Of a DNA stretch of 64,000 nt, positions 17,796 to 25,956 are shown one piece after another. The stretch's first letter is position 1. Every line of letters begins with the position of its first letter. Under the pieces are notes generated by a model. It was not told where the DNA came from and did not search any database. It worked only from the letters and a program-made list of their open reading frames with translations. The position numbers were made by a program, and so were the translations under genes. The stretch covers positions 95,097-159,096 of the forward strand of contig NZ_FOAP01000021.1 in NCBI RefSeq assembly GCF_900109545.1, written 5' to 3'. The DNA is from Stigmatella aurantiaca. GTDB taxonomy: Bacteria > Myxococcota > Myxococcia > Myxococcales > Myxococcaceae.

Positions 17796-20081
17796 ATGCT
17801 GGCTCCCCACATCACGGAGGTGCGCCTCCGGCTGGACGCCCTCCAGCAGAACGCCCCACGCCCCTCCGGCATGGTGGGCTGGGCGCTGGGACTGCTGGCG
17901 CCGGGAGAGCTGGAGCTGTCGCTGCCCGTGCTGGCCGCGCTGGACCGGGAGATGGACCAGGTGGGGGTCCACACGCTGGCGGATGCGCACCTGTTGCGCA
18001 CGCTCGGGGCCCACAAGGGCCGGGCGGGCAAGCTCTCCGAGGCCCTGGAGGCGCGGGCCACCGAGGCGTTGGAGGAGTTCGAGGCCCTGCTGCGCCGCGT
18101 GGAGCGCGCACACCGCGCGGGGGAGCTTCCCCCTGGAACGCGGACGGTGCTGGAGCGGGCCTTCATCCAGCTGGCCCGCGTGGTGAAGGTCGCGGATGTC
18201 TTCTCCTCCGCGCCGGGCGCCGAGCCCCCCTTCGAGATCTTCTCCCGCGGGGCTTACTCCTGGGAGGGCCGCCCTCCGGCCAGTGCGCGCATGGCCATCG
18301 CGGAGTTTCTCGCGCAGCGGGCACGGGGCAACGTGGAGGACGTGCTCCAGAAACGCCGCGACCTGGACCTGGCGCACGAGATGCTTCTGCGCTTGGGGGC
18401 CGACCACGACCGGGACCGGGGCGTGGTGCTGCGCCGCGAGGTGGCCGAGGCGCGCGAGCGCACCCGCACCGTTCCGCCCGCTGCCTCGCTGGCGGAGCTG
18501 GTGAAGCAGGTCCGGGTCAGCGCCCGGCGGGAGCCCCATCAGGCGTACCGCTCCCTCAAGGCGCTGTACGAGCGGTCGCTGGAGGCGGCCGATGTGCCCC
18601 TGGCTGCCGCCGCCCGCGCTGCCCTGGTCCCGTTTCTGCCCCCACGGGGGCAGATGCGCGCCCTGGTGGAGCAGGCCGAGCGGGACGAGCTGATGCGCTG
18701 GTTCGGGGAGTCCCGCACGGGGGAGGCCGTGGAGAGGGGGGAGCCGAAGCCGGGGCAGCCCTCGCCCGCGGATGACCTGTTGACGGATCTGGCCTTCTCC
18801 CTCAAGCCCGAGCAGCTGGCCGCCTTCGAGCTGGCGGCGGGGTGCGCGCGCTACTTCGACGTGGAGGATGCGCTCTCGGAGGAAGTCGTCCAGGCGGATG
18901 TCCAGTCCCTGCAGCCGGTGCCCCGGCGCGTCCCGTACCCCACGCAGCGGATGAGCTTCGAGGCCACGAGCAGCCTCCACGAGGTGCACAACTTCGTCAT
19001 CTCCGACCCGCGGATGATCGTCTACGATCTGGCCGCCAGCCGGCAGCTCGTCCGCGCCTACCTGGAGGAGGAGCCGCCCCCGAAGCCCAAGCGCATGAAG
19101 CGCACCTCCGTGCGCGTCTATGTCTGTGACGCCTCGGGCTCCATGCACGGTGCCCGGGCGCGCTTCCGCGACGCCATCATCATCGCCGAGCTGAACAACC
19201 TGCGCGCCAAGGCCCGCCAGGGGCAGCCGTTCGATCCGCTGTACTTCTCCTTCTTCAACGATTCGCCGACCGAGCTGGTCCGGGTGGACACGGCGGCCGG
19301 GGCGTCCCGGCAGATCGAAAAGCTCTTCCGCCACTCCCCCGCGGAGGGACAGACGGACATCAACCTGGCGTTGATCTCCGCGTTCGACTCCATCCGCTCC
19401 GCCCAGGGGAGGGACCCCTATCTGGCCCGGGCCACGGTGGTGCTCATCACCGACGGCGAGGACCGGGTGGACCAAGAGCTCATCCGGAGAACCCGGGTGC
19501 CCATGAGCTCGCTCGACATCTCGCTGAGCTTCATCTCCCTGGGCGAGGAGAACCCGGACTTGAAGGCCCTCGTGCAGGAGCAGCGCTCCCGGGGAGGCCG
19601 CGCCTTCTACCACCACCTCTCCGACGCGGAGATCCAGTGGGCCCGGACCGAGTTCGACGTGCCCTGGCGCACCTTGCTCCCCCATGGGGTTCCCGAGACG
19701 CCAGAGGTGCTGGAGGCGCTCCTTCCCCACCTCGATGCGTTGGAAGCCCTGGCGGGCAGGCGGGGCCCTCCCGCCGCGCCGGTGGCGGTGGAGGCGTCCT
19801 TCGACGCGCTGTTTCCGGAACGGCCCTCCGCCCCGGTGCGAGGCGAAGCGCCGGGGCCGGACGTGGTGGCCCGGGTGGGGGACATCCTCGCCGCCCTGGC
19901 GGAAGCCGCCTCGCTGGCGCCCGCGGACCGCCGCGCCACGGAGAGCGTCCAGCTCCTCCAGCACCTGCTGGGGGTGTACCAGCTGACCCCTGCGCGCTAC
20001 CTGGCAGCGCTCGCCGGGGGGAGCCCTCCGGTGCAGGACAGTCTGGCCCGGGTACGCCTTCTCTGCCGGCCATTCGGGTAG
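17796..20081 (+). CDS. VWA domain protein, partner of the MoxR ATPase
   Basis: A 761-residue protein. The N-terminal 430 residues are helical and unassigned. The C-terminal half contains a von Willebrand factor A domain with an intact MIDAS motif (VCDASGSMHG, about residues 446-455), then TDINLAL and VLITDGEDR. The arrangement resembles ViaA-type partners of RavA. There is no signal peptide, so it is cytoplasmic. It lies 58 bases after the ATPase gene and 15 bases before the coiled-coil gene, so the three form one operon. Confidence 0.87.
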   Translation: MLAPHITEVRLRLDALQQNAPRPSGMVGWALGLLAPGELELSLPVLAALDREMDQVGVHTLADAHLLRTLGAHKGRAGKLSEALEARATEALEEFEALLRRVERAHRAGELPPGTRTVLERAFIQLARVVKVADVFSSAPGAEPPFEIFSRGAYSWEGRPPASARMAIAEFLAQRARGNVEDVLQKRRDLDLAHEMLLRLGADHDRDRGVVLRREVAEARERTRTVPPAASLAELVKQVRVSARREPHQAYRSLKALYERSLEAADVPLAAAARAALVPFLPPRGQMRALVEQAERDELMRWFGESRTGEAVERGEPKPGQPSPADDLLTDLAFSLKPEQLAAFELAAGCARYFDVEDALSEEVVQADVQSLQPVPRRVPYPTQRMSFEATSSLHEVHNFVISDPRMIVYDLAASRQLVRAYLEEEPPPKPKRMKRTSVRVYVCDASGSMHGARARFRDAIIIAELNNLRAKARQGQPFDPLYFSFFNDSPTELVRVDTAAGASRQIEKLFRHSPAEGQTDINLALISAFDSIRSAQGRDPYLARATVVLITDGEDRVDQELIRRTRVPMSSLDISLSFISLGEENPDLKALVQEQRSRGGRAFYHHLSDAEIQWARTEFDVPWRTLLPHGVPETPEVLEALLPHLDALEALAGRRGPPAAPVAVEASFDALFPERPSAPVRGEAPGPDVVARVGDILAALAEAASLAPADRRATESVQLLQHLLGVYQLTPARYLAALAGGSPPVQDSLARVRLLCRPFG

Positions 20082-20096
20082 GCTCCCGTCCTGGAC

Positions 20097-20657
20097 ATGC
20101 TCTTCGGGTTCTGGCGCAAGAAGGACAAGAAGAAGCCCGTGGATCCGCTCGCGGCCTTCGATCAGCTCATCGAGGACCTGGAGCGCCAGGGCGCGGAGGT
20201 CCGCAAGTCGGCGGCCACGTTGCTGGCGCTCAAGGGAGAGCTGTCCCGTGCCCTGGAGCGCTACACCCGGCAGCGGGAGGACATCGGCCAGCGGCTCGCG
20301 GTGGTGGAGGCCCGGGGCGATGGCAAGGGGGCCCAGGTGTTCCGCAGGGACCAGGCGCAGACCGAGGCCTTGCTGCGCTCCACCCGGGAGGCCCTGGAGC
20401 GTGCGGAGCAGGATTCCCGCCTGTTGCTGGAGGCCGCCACTGGAATCGGCGCGCGCGCCACCGAGCTGCGCGTCGAGCGCCAGAGCGCCTCGGCCCGGCT
20501 CACCGCGGGCTCCCTGGTCACCAGCGCCATGCGCGAGCAGGTGGATCGCATCGAGAAGGTGCTCGCGGTGGATGCGGCCCGGGACGAGGTGGAGCGCGCC
20601 CACGCACTCGCGGAGATCTACCGCGAGGAGCAGGCCGAAGGGCCGAAGGCGGAGTAG
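20097..20657 (+). CDS. Small coiled-coil protein (PspA/IM30-like layout, weak)
   Basis: A 186-residue, highly charged helical protein starting with a short amphipathic segment (MLFGFWRKKDKKK) and continuing with heptad-rich stretches (AFDQLIEDLERQGAEV, then RALERYTRQREDI). A short amphipathic N terminus followed by a helical hairpin recalls PspA/IM30 proteins, but I see no diagnostic motif and call this similarity of layout only. Its position as third gene behind the MoxR and VWA genes suggests it is a client, adaptor or membrane anchor of that pair. Confidence 0.7.
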   Translation: MLFGFWRKKDKKKPVDPLAAFDQLIEDLERQGAEVRKSAATLLALKGELSRALERYTRQREDIGQRLAVVEARGDGKGAQVFRRDQAQTEALLRSTREALERAEQDSRLLLEAATGIGARATELRVERQSASARLTAGSLVTSAMREQVDRIEKVLAVDAARDEVERAHALAEIYREEQAEGPKAE

Positions 20658-20667
20658 GGCAGGGCGC

Positions 20668-21549
20668 CTACGTGCGGCGCGCGGTCTGGTGCAGCTCCAG
20701 GACGATGCTGCCGCCCTTGAAGAGCCGGACGGCCCCAGAGGTCTGGCTCACCACCAGCGAGATGCAGTGGGTGGTGGAGGTGATGCCCGCCGCGGCGGCG
20801 TGCCGGGCGCCCAGCCCCAGGGGAATCTTCACGCTCTCGTCCGTGGCGGACAGGTAGCGGCCCGCGGCCAGCACCACCCCGTCCTCGCGGATGATGAAGG
20901 CCCCGTCCAGCACCGAGAAGTTCTTGATGGCCTCGCGGATCTTCGGATCCAGCACGTTCCGTTCCGCCTCGGACAGGCCCTGGAACGGGTTGATGGTCAT
21001 CTGCCGGCTCTTCTCCAGGACGGTCGTGTGGTCCCCGATGGTGATGATCGTCCCGATGGGGTGGCCCTCGAAGCCCTCCTGGCCAATCTGCAGCGCCAGC
21101 TGGATGAGCGCGTCCACCACCTGCGAGTTGAACTCGTCGCCCAGCTTCACGCCCTCGATGGCCACCCGGTCATCCAGCGAGCCGCCGATGTGCATCTGCA
21201 TGAGCGTGTCCGGAGGGCGGCCGACCTTGCCGGTCATGCACAGCACCAGGTCGCCCTCCTTGAACGCTCCTTGCGAGAGCGCGGAGACGAGGGCCACCTT
21301 CACCCGCTCGGTGCGCGAGTAGTCGTAGGCGGGGATGACCAGCGCCCGGAGCTGCCGGTTGATGTACTCCTGGGCGATCTTGTCCGACGTCACCGCGTAG
21401 ATGAGCTTGCGCCGGGCGGGCCGGCCGCGCAGATCCTCCGGGGCGATGGGGGTATCGCAGATGTAGAGGAAGTGGTTGACGTCATTCCGCGCGGCCAGCG
21501 AGAGGGCTGAGCGCAGAAATTCCCGGTCGAACTTCTTACCCTCCGTCAC
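20668..21549 (-). CDS. Diadenylate cyclase-type protein (DisA_N domain)
   Basis: A protein of about 293 residues. The C-terminal 130 residues form a DisA_N/DAC domain with both catalytic motifs: SVLDGAFIIR (DGA, Asp215) and GARHAAAAGIT (RHxxA type, Arg249-His250). Cyclic di-AMP synthesis is therefore plausible. The N-terminal 150 residues are unassigned and replace the membrane helices of CdaA or the HhH domain of DisA. I chose the GTG at 21549 because AAGGGGG lies just upstream; the frame runs open to 21834 but would cover the divergent gene. It is divergent from the DksA-type gene, sharing a 129-base intergenic region. Confidence 0.85.
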   Translation of the reverse strand: MTEGKKFDREFLRSALSLAARNDVNHFLYICDTPIAPEDLRGRPARRKLIYAVTSDKIAQEYINRQLRALVIPAYDYSRTERVKVALVSALSQGAFKEGDLVLCMTGKVGRPPDTLMQMHIGGSLDDRVAIEGVKLGDEFNSQVVDALIQLALQIGQEGFEGHPIGTIITIGDHTTVLEKSRQMTINPFQGLSEAERNVLDPKIREAIKNFSVLDGAFIIREDGVVLAAGRYLSATDESVKIPLGLGARHAAAAGITSTTHCISLVVSQTSGAVRLFKGGSIVLELHQTARRT

Positions 21550-21624
21550 GGTGCCCCCTTGCTGGCGTCCGCAGTGTTCAGCATGCGCACCTTGACACCA
21601 TGAGCTGTGTGAATAAAGCTTTCG

Positions 21625-21651
21625 GGCCCTTTTTTTTGGGGGAAAAGGGCC
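21625..21651 (+). promoter_or_regulatory. Hairpin with T/A-rich stem in the DksA-type gene leader
   Basis: GGCCCTTTT (21625-21633) pairs with AAAAGGGCC (21643-21651) around a nine-base loop. It lies 27 bases before the start of the DksA-type gene and 75 bases from the start of the divergent diadenylate cyclase gene. It may influence leader folding or act as an operator. The run of eight or more T residues is striking in this GC-rich genome. Confidence 0.45.
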
Positions 21652-21678
21652 GTTCTCTCGCCAACCGGAGCGAAGGCT

Positions 21679-22041
21679 GTGAATCAGAAAGATCTCAAGC
21701 GGTACAAGAAGATTCTCGAGGACAGCAAGGTGGCTCTGCTCGAGAGCGCCAAGAAGACCCTCGTGGAAGAGTCCAGCTTCGACACGGATGATCTGCCGGA
21801 CGAGATTGATCAGGCCTCCTCCGAGTACGCCCAATCGATGGTGTTCCGTCTGCGGGACCGGGAGAAGTTCCTGCTGCAGAAGATCGAAAAGGCGCTGCAG
21901 CGCATCGAGGACGGCTCTTTCGGCGTCTGCGAGCGGTGCGAGGAGGACATCTCACCCAAGCGCCTGGAGGCCCGTCCGGTCACCACGCTCTGCATCCGCT
22001 GCAAGGAAGAGCAGGAGAAGAAGGAGCGCTCCTACGGCTGA
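21679..22041 (+). CDS. dksA: DksA/TraR-type RNA polymerase-binding zinc-finger protein
   Basis: A 120-residue protein with an N-terminal coiled coil whose tip carries DEIDQAS, the acidic DxxDxA motif that enters the RNA polymerase secondary channel. A C-terminal four-cysteine zinc finger (VCERC and LCIRC) follows. The start is GTG at 21679. DksA works with ppGpp to reprogram transcription, and a Rel/SpoT gene lies 4 kb downstream. Myxobacteria carry several DksA-like proteins, so this may be one paralogue. Confidence 0.88.
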   Translation: MNQKDLKRYKKILEDSKVALLESAKKTLVEESSFDTDDLPDEIDQASSEYAQSMVFRLRDREKFLLQKIEKALQRIEDGSFGVCERCEEDISPKRLEARPVTTLCIRCKEEQEKKERSYG

Positions 22042-22089
22042 GCCACAGGCCCTGGGTCACGTGACGCCCGTCGCGTGACCCGGGAGGGT

Positions 22090-22848
22090 CTAGCCGTTCA
22101 TCTGAAGCTCGACCCGGAGCAGCTGGCGGCCAATGAGGAAGTGGTCGCCGTTGTCCACGAACGACGGGCCCGCCAGCCGGATGAAGGTTCCGTTCGAGGA
22201 GCCCACGTCCCGGACCGTGAGTTGATCCTGCCGCACGTTCAGTACGGCATGGCGCCCGGAGACAAAGCCGTCCGTGGGGAAGGTGATGTCCCCGTGCTCG
22301 CGGCCCAGCAGGTTGTCGCCCTCCTTAAGCGGGAAGGCGGCGCCGCGCATGCCCCCCTCCAGCAGTTGGACCAGCCGCAGCCGGTAGCCCACATCGGGCG
22401 AGCCCCAGATCTGCGCCCCCCCGGGCCCCGTCGAGGCGGTGGGGATGGGCTCGAGCACCAGCCGCTGCCGGCCCAGCCGCAGCTCGCCCCCGGTGGGCAG
22501 CTCGCGCTCCTGGCGCAGGCGGACGAAGACGCCGTTGGCCCCTCCCACGTCCTCCACGGCCAGGTGGGCGCCCGAGAAGAAGAAGCGCGCCTGCTGGGGC
22601 ATGACGAAGGGATCATCCGACAGCACCAGGTCCCCGTACTGCTGGCCGCAGGTGAGCGTGTCGCGCTGCATCTTCACGACGGACTCGGGGCCGCCGTCCG
22701 CGCGGACCACCCGGATGGACACCTGGGGGCGGGGAGCAAGCTGGGAGACGGCCATCACCAGGGTGCCGGACCGCATCGGGGCGCCACAGGCCTGGCACAG
22801 GGTGGCCTCGTCGGAATTCTCGCTGTCACAACGCTGGCAGTAAGTCAT
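22090..22848 (-). CDS. Zinc-ribbon protein with two FHA domains
   Basis: A 252-residue protein. The N terminus is a four-cysteine ribbon (CQRC, then CQAC). Two FHA modules follow. The first, residues about 45-135, is degenerate. The second, about 150-250, has the phosphothreonine-binding signature LLGREHGDI, SGRHAVL and DVGSSNGTFIRL. FHA domains bind phosphothreonine, so the kinase encoded divergently next door is the obvious partner. I chose the ATG at 22848 because the ribbon starts right after it; the frame is open far upstream but overlaps the kinase gene. Confidence 0.87.
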   Translation of the reverse strand: MTYCQRCDSENSDEATLCQACGAPMRSGTLVMAVSQLAPRPQVSIRVVRADGGPESVVKMQRDTLTCGQQYGDLVLSDDPFVMPQQARFFFSGAHLAVEDVGGANGVFVRLRQERELPTGGELRLGRQRLVLEPIPTASTGPGGAQIWGSPDVGYRLRLVQLLEGGMRGAAFPLKEGDNLLGREHGDITFPTDGFVSGRHAVLNVRQDQLTVRDVGSSNGTFIRLAGPSFVDNGDHFLIGRQLLRVELQMNG

Positions 22849-22975
22849 GGGACGCCCCGGGCTCATATCAGGGAGAGGGCCCTCTTGCTCGGACTGCGAG
22901 CATGGCTTGATGCGGACCCAAGCAACGTGTTGAAGTCGCCCCCCACCTTGCTCGTTTCCCTGAGACGGAACACCC

Positions 22976-24664
22976 TTGCTCTGCCCCTCTTGCGGCGCTG
23001 ACGCCAGAGAATCCTCCAAGTACTGCCCGGCCTGCGGCTCGTCCCTCGTGCGCACGGTGGCCGAGGCCGATGAGTACATTGGCAAGACGCTGGCGAAGAA
23101 GTACCGGGTGGAGGCCCTGATTGGCGAGGGCGGCATGGGCAAGGTGTACCGCTCGCGCCAGCTCGTGCTCGACAAGCCCGTGGTGCTCAAGGTGCTGCGC
23201 CAGTCGCTCTTGTCCGACGAGCGCACCGTGGCCCGCTTCCAGCGCGAGGCCAAGGCCGCCAGCCGCCTCAACCACCCCAACTCCATCAGCATCCTGGACT
23301 TCGGCCAGGCCGAGGACGGCGCGCTCTTCATCGCCATGGAGTTCGTGCCCGGGGAGGACCTGCACCAGCTCCTCGTGCGCGAGTGGCCCCTGCCCGAGGC
23401 GCGCGTCATCCGCATCGTCAGCCAGGTGCTCTCCGCCCTGTCGGACGCGCACGGCGCGGGCGTCATCCACCGGGACCTCAAGCCCGAGAACATCATGGTG
23501 GAGCAGCGCCGCAACGAGACGGACTTCGTGAAGGTGCTGGACTTCGGCATCGCCAAGATTACCGACTCCTCGGGCGAGGACGGCCCGGCGCTCACCCGGG
23601 CCGGCTTTGTCTGCGGCACCCCGGAGTACATGTCCCCGGAGCAGGCCCGGGGCGCGTCGCTGGACCACCGCTCGGATCTCTACGCGGTGGGCGTGCTGCT
23701 CTACCAGCTCGTGACGGGGCTGCTGCCGTTCGAGTCGGACTCCGCGGTGGGCTTCGCCACCAAGCACCTCACCGAGGAGCCTCCGCCGCCGTCCAAGCGG
23801 CGGCCCGAGGCGCGCATCTCCGTGGGCATGGAGCGGCTCATCCTCCGGGCCCTGTCCAAGGATCCGGACGACCGGCCCGCCAACGCGGAGGCCTTCAAGG
23901 CCGAGCTGCACGCGCTCGAGGTCCGGGAGCGGCGCCGCGCCGAGCCCGCCCCCCGGAGGTCCGCCGCGGCGGCCGCGCCCATGGCCTCGCCCGTGCTCGC
24001 GCCCCTGCCGCGCCGGGGGACGGGTGGCAGCCACCTGGCCACCCAGCCCCGTGCCTTCACCGACTGGGGCTCCACCGAGGCCACCGTCCGCGCGGTGCCG
24101 GAGATCATCCAGACGACGCCCAACCCCATGCCCTCCAGCGACAAGCTGGAGGAGGCGTCCGCGCCCATCGCGCGGGACACCGGGGGCGGGCTCCATTTCT
24201 TCAAGCTGCTCACCCTCGCGCTGGTGCTCGCCGCGGGGGTCATGGCCTACTTCTACTTCTTCAATGGCAGCACGCAGGCCACCCCCTACTCGATTCCGAA
24301 GAACGCGCCGGTGCCCCAGAAGGAGGATGCCCGGACGCAGGGCCCGGATCCGTACCGGCCGCTCTACGACCAGGAGATTCCCCCGGCCGCCCGTGACGAG
24401 GCGAAGTCGCGTGAGGCCGAGCTGGAGGGCGACCGGCAGTTCCAGCACGGCAGCCTGGGGATGACGGCCACCCAGTACAAGCTGGCCTTCCAGTACAACC
24501 CCACGCCGGCGCTGTCGCTCAAGCTGGGCGAGGTCTACTGGCAGCAGGAGCACCCCGGCGAGGCGCGGGCCTGGTGGTCCCGTCACCTGCGGGATGCCCG
24601 CACCTCCGCGGCCCGGCCCTACATCGAGGAGCAGCTGAAGAGCGTCGCCACGGCCAACCCGTGA
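22976..24664 (+). CDS. Serine/threonine protein kinase, PknB-like, with zinc ribbon and one membrane helix
   Basis: A 562-residue kinase of the eukaryotic-like type common in myxobacteria. A zinc ribbon (CPSC, CPAC) occupies residues 3-20. The kinase domain runs from about 44 to 310 with glycine loop GEGGMGKVY, Lys72, VIHRDLKPEN (Asp167), DFG (189-191) and a GTPEYMSPEQ activation segment end. A Pro/Ala-rich linker, a membrane helix (about 410-430) and an outer, TPR-like tail of 120 residues follow. All catalytic residues are present. The start codon is TTG. FHA genes flank it on both sides. Confidence 0.92.
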   Translation: MLCPSCGADARESSKYCPACGSSLVRTVAEADEYIGKTLAKKYRVEALIGEGGMGKVYRSRQLVLDKPVVLKVLRQSLLSDERTVARFQREAKAASRLNHPNSISILDFGQAEDGALFIAMEFVPGEDLHQLLVREWPLPEARVIRIVSQVLSALSDAHGAGVIHRDLKPENIMVEQRRNETDFVKVLDFGIAKITDSSGEDGPALTRAGFVCGTPEYMSPEQARGASLDHRSDLYAVGVLLYQLVTGLLPFESDSAVGFATKHLTEEPPPPSKRRPEARISVGMERLILRALSKDPDDRPANAEAFKAELHALEVRERRRAEPAPRRSAAAAAPMASPVLAPLPRRGTGGSHLATQPRAFTDWGSTEATVRAVPEIIQTTPNPMPSSDKLEEASAPIARDTGGGLHFFKLLTLALVLAAGVMAYFYFFNGSTQATPYSIPKNAPVPQKEDARTQGPDPYRPLYDQEIPPAARDEAKSREAELEGDRQFQHGSLGMTATQYKLAFQYNPTPALSLKLGEVYWQQEHPGEARAWWSRHLRDARTSAARPYIEEQLKSVATANP

Positions 24665-24674
24665 GCGCGGCGCC

Positions 24675-25811
24675 TCAGCCGAGCGCCTCCACCTGGAAGA
24701 CGTGCTGGCCGATCCGGACCCGGTCTCCCTGGCGCAGGGGCCGCTCGATGGCGGCGGGAATGCGGACGTACGTGCCCAGGCCACCCGAGAGATCCCTCAA
24801 CATCGCCCCCGTGGGCGTGGGGCTCAGCTCGCAGTGGCGGCCCGCGAGCCCCTCCTCCTGGGGATAGCTGAGATCGCAGTGGGCTTGCCCGATGGTGAGC
24901 AGCGTCGCGGCGGACACCACCGCCCGGCCCGCCCGCCCGCCCATGAGGATCTCCTCCACCGCGTAGAGGGACTGGCCCAGCGGCATCGGGGCGCCGTAGA
25001 TGACGGGCTGCCCGGGCAGGTTCACCGGCGCCTCGATGCGCCCACTGAACCGGAAGAGCCGCAAGCCCGCGCTGAAGAGCGTACGGGGCGCGATGGCCTC
25101 CGTGCCCGGAATGGTGACGTAGACCCCCGAGGCACTGGTCTCGTCGCGCACGAAGAGCGCCCCTTCCTTCACGAGGAAGGTGGCGTGGATCGCCGAGACG
25201 AACGGATCCTCCGGCAGGAGGATGGCCCCCCGGCTGCGGCCCACCACGCAGTTGCTCGCGGGCAGCTTGTAGCGCTGCCCCCGGCCCGAGCCGGCCACGA
25301 TGCTCAGCCCGAACCGCGAGGCGGCGGGGGCGGGCCGGGCCGCTGCGGCAGGCCGGGCGGTGGGGTGCGCTTCCGGAACGGGAGGCGCGGGGCGCTCGAC
25401 GGCTGCCGCGGGGGGCGGCCGGGCAGGGGCGGACGCCCGGGGTTGTGCGGCCGGGCCACCGCCTGTCCGTCCCGGGGAACCCGCCGGGGTTGGAGAGGCC
25501 CCGACGGCTTCGACCGGGATGCCCGTGGATGTAGGAGAAGGTGTGCGTCCTGCGGAGGGCCTCAGGCCTGGCGGAACGTTCTCGGAGGGCCGGGCCGTGG
25601 CGGCCTCGGCCGGCTTGGACGAAGCGGGAGCGGCCGAGGGGCGGGCCCCCGGGCGAGCGGCCGAGGTGGCAGGGCGGGCGGGGGCGGCACGGGGTGGGGG
25701 CGCCTCGCCGAGAGCGGTCCCACACAGGCCGCAGGTGGCCGAGCGGGGCGGGTTGTGGCCGTCACAGTTCGGGCAGACCACGGCAAGAGCGGACAGCAGG
25801 AGCTGTGACAT
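24675..25811 (-). CDS. Zinc-ribbon FHA-domain protein with long Ala/Pro-rich linker
   Basis: A 378-residue protein. A CPNC/CGLC ribbon lies near residues 13-30. A low-complexity Ala/Pro/Arg linker of about 130 residues follows. Two FHA-like modules come next; the first (NCVVGRSRGA, FVSAIHATF, ETSASGVYV) and second (LTIGQAHCDL, GRHCELS, LSGGLGTYV) both keep the main FHA landmarks. I chose the ATG at 25811. It is convergent with the kinase gene (stop codons 10 bases apart) and shares the ribbon-plus-two-FHA plan with the protein at 22090-22848, suggesting duplication. Confidence 0.85.
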   Translation of the reverse strand: MSQLLLSALAVVCPNCDGHNPPRSATCGLCGTALGEAPPPRAAPARPATSAARPGARPSAAPASSKPAEAATARPSENVPPGLRPSAGRTPSPTSTGIPVEAVGASPTPAGSPGRTGGGPAAQPRASAPARPPPAAAVERPAPPVPEAHPTARPAAAARPAPAASRFGLSIVAGSGRGQRYKLPASNCVVGRSRGAILLPEDPFVSAIHATFLVKEGALFVRDETSASGVYVTIPGTEAIAPRTLFSAGLRLFRFSGRIEAPVNLPGQPVIYGAPMPLGQSLYAVEEILMGGRAGRAVVSAATLLTIGQAHCDLSYPQEEGLAGRHCELSPTPTGAMLRDLSGGLGTYVRIPAAIERPLRQGDRVRIGQHVFQVEALG

Positions 25812-25956
25812 GAGCGGGGCCGACTTTAGGGGTCCTAAAAACGCCGGGTCAACGAACGCGAAGGCTTTGAATGAGGGGAGGGGGCACGCGGGCGTGGGAC
25901 GATGATGCATACGCGGCGTTGCCCCATCTGGATAGCAAAGTTACGATTGGAACAGC

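Noticed and set aside
15725..20603. Open frames of 813 and 953 codons antisense to the MoxR and VWA genes
   Set aside because: Low-complexity shadow translations without motifs, opposite recognised domains.
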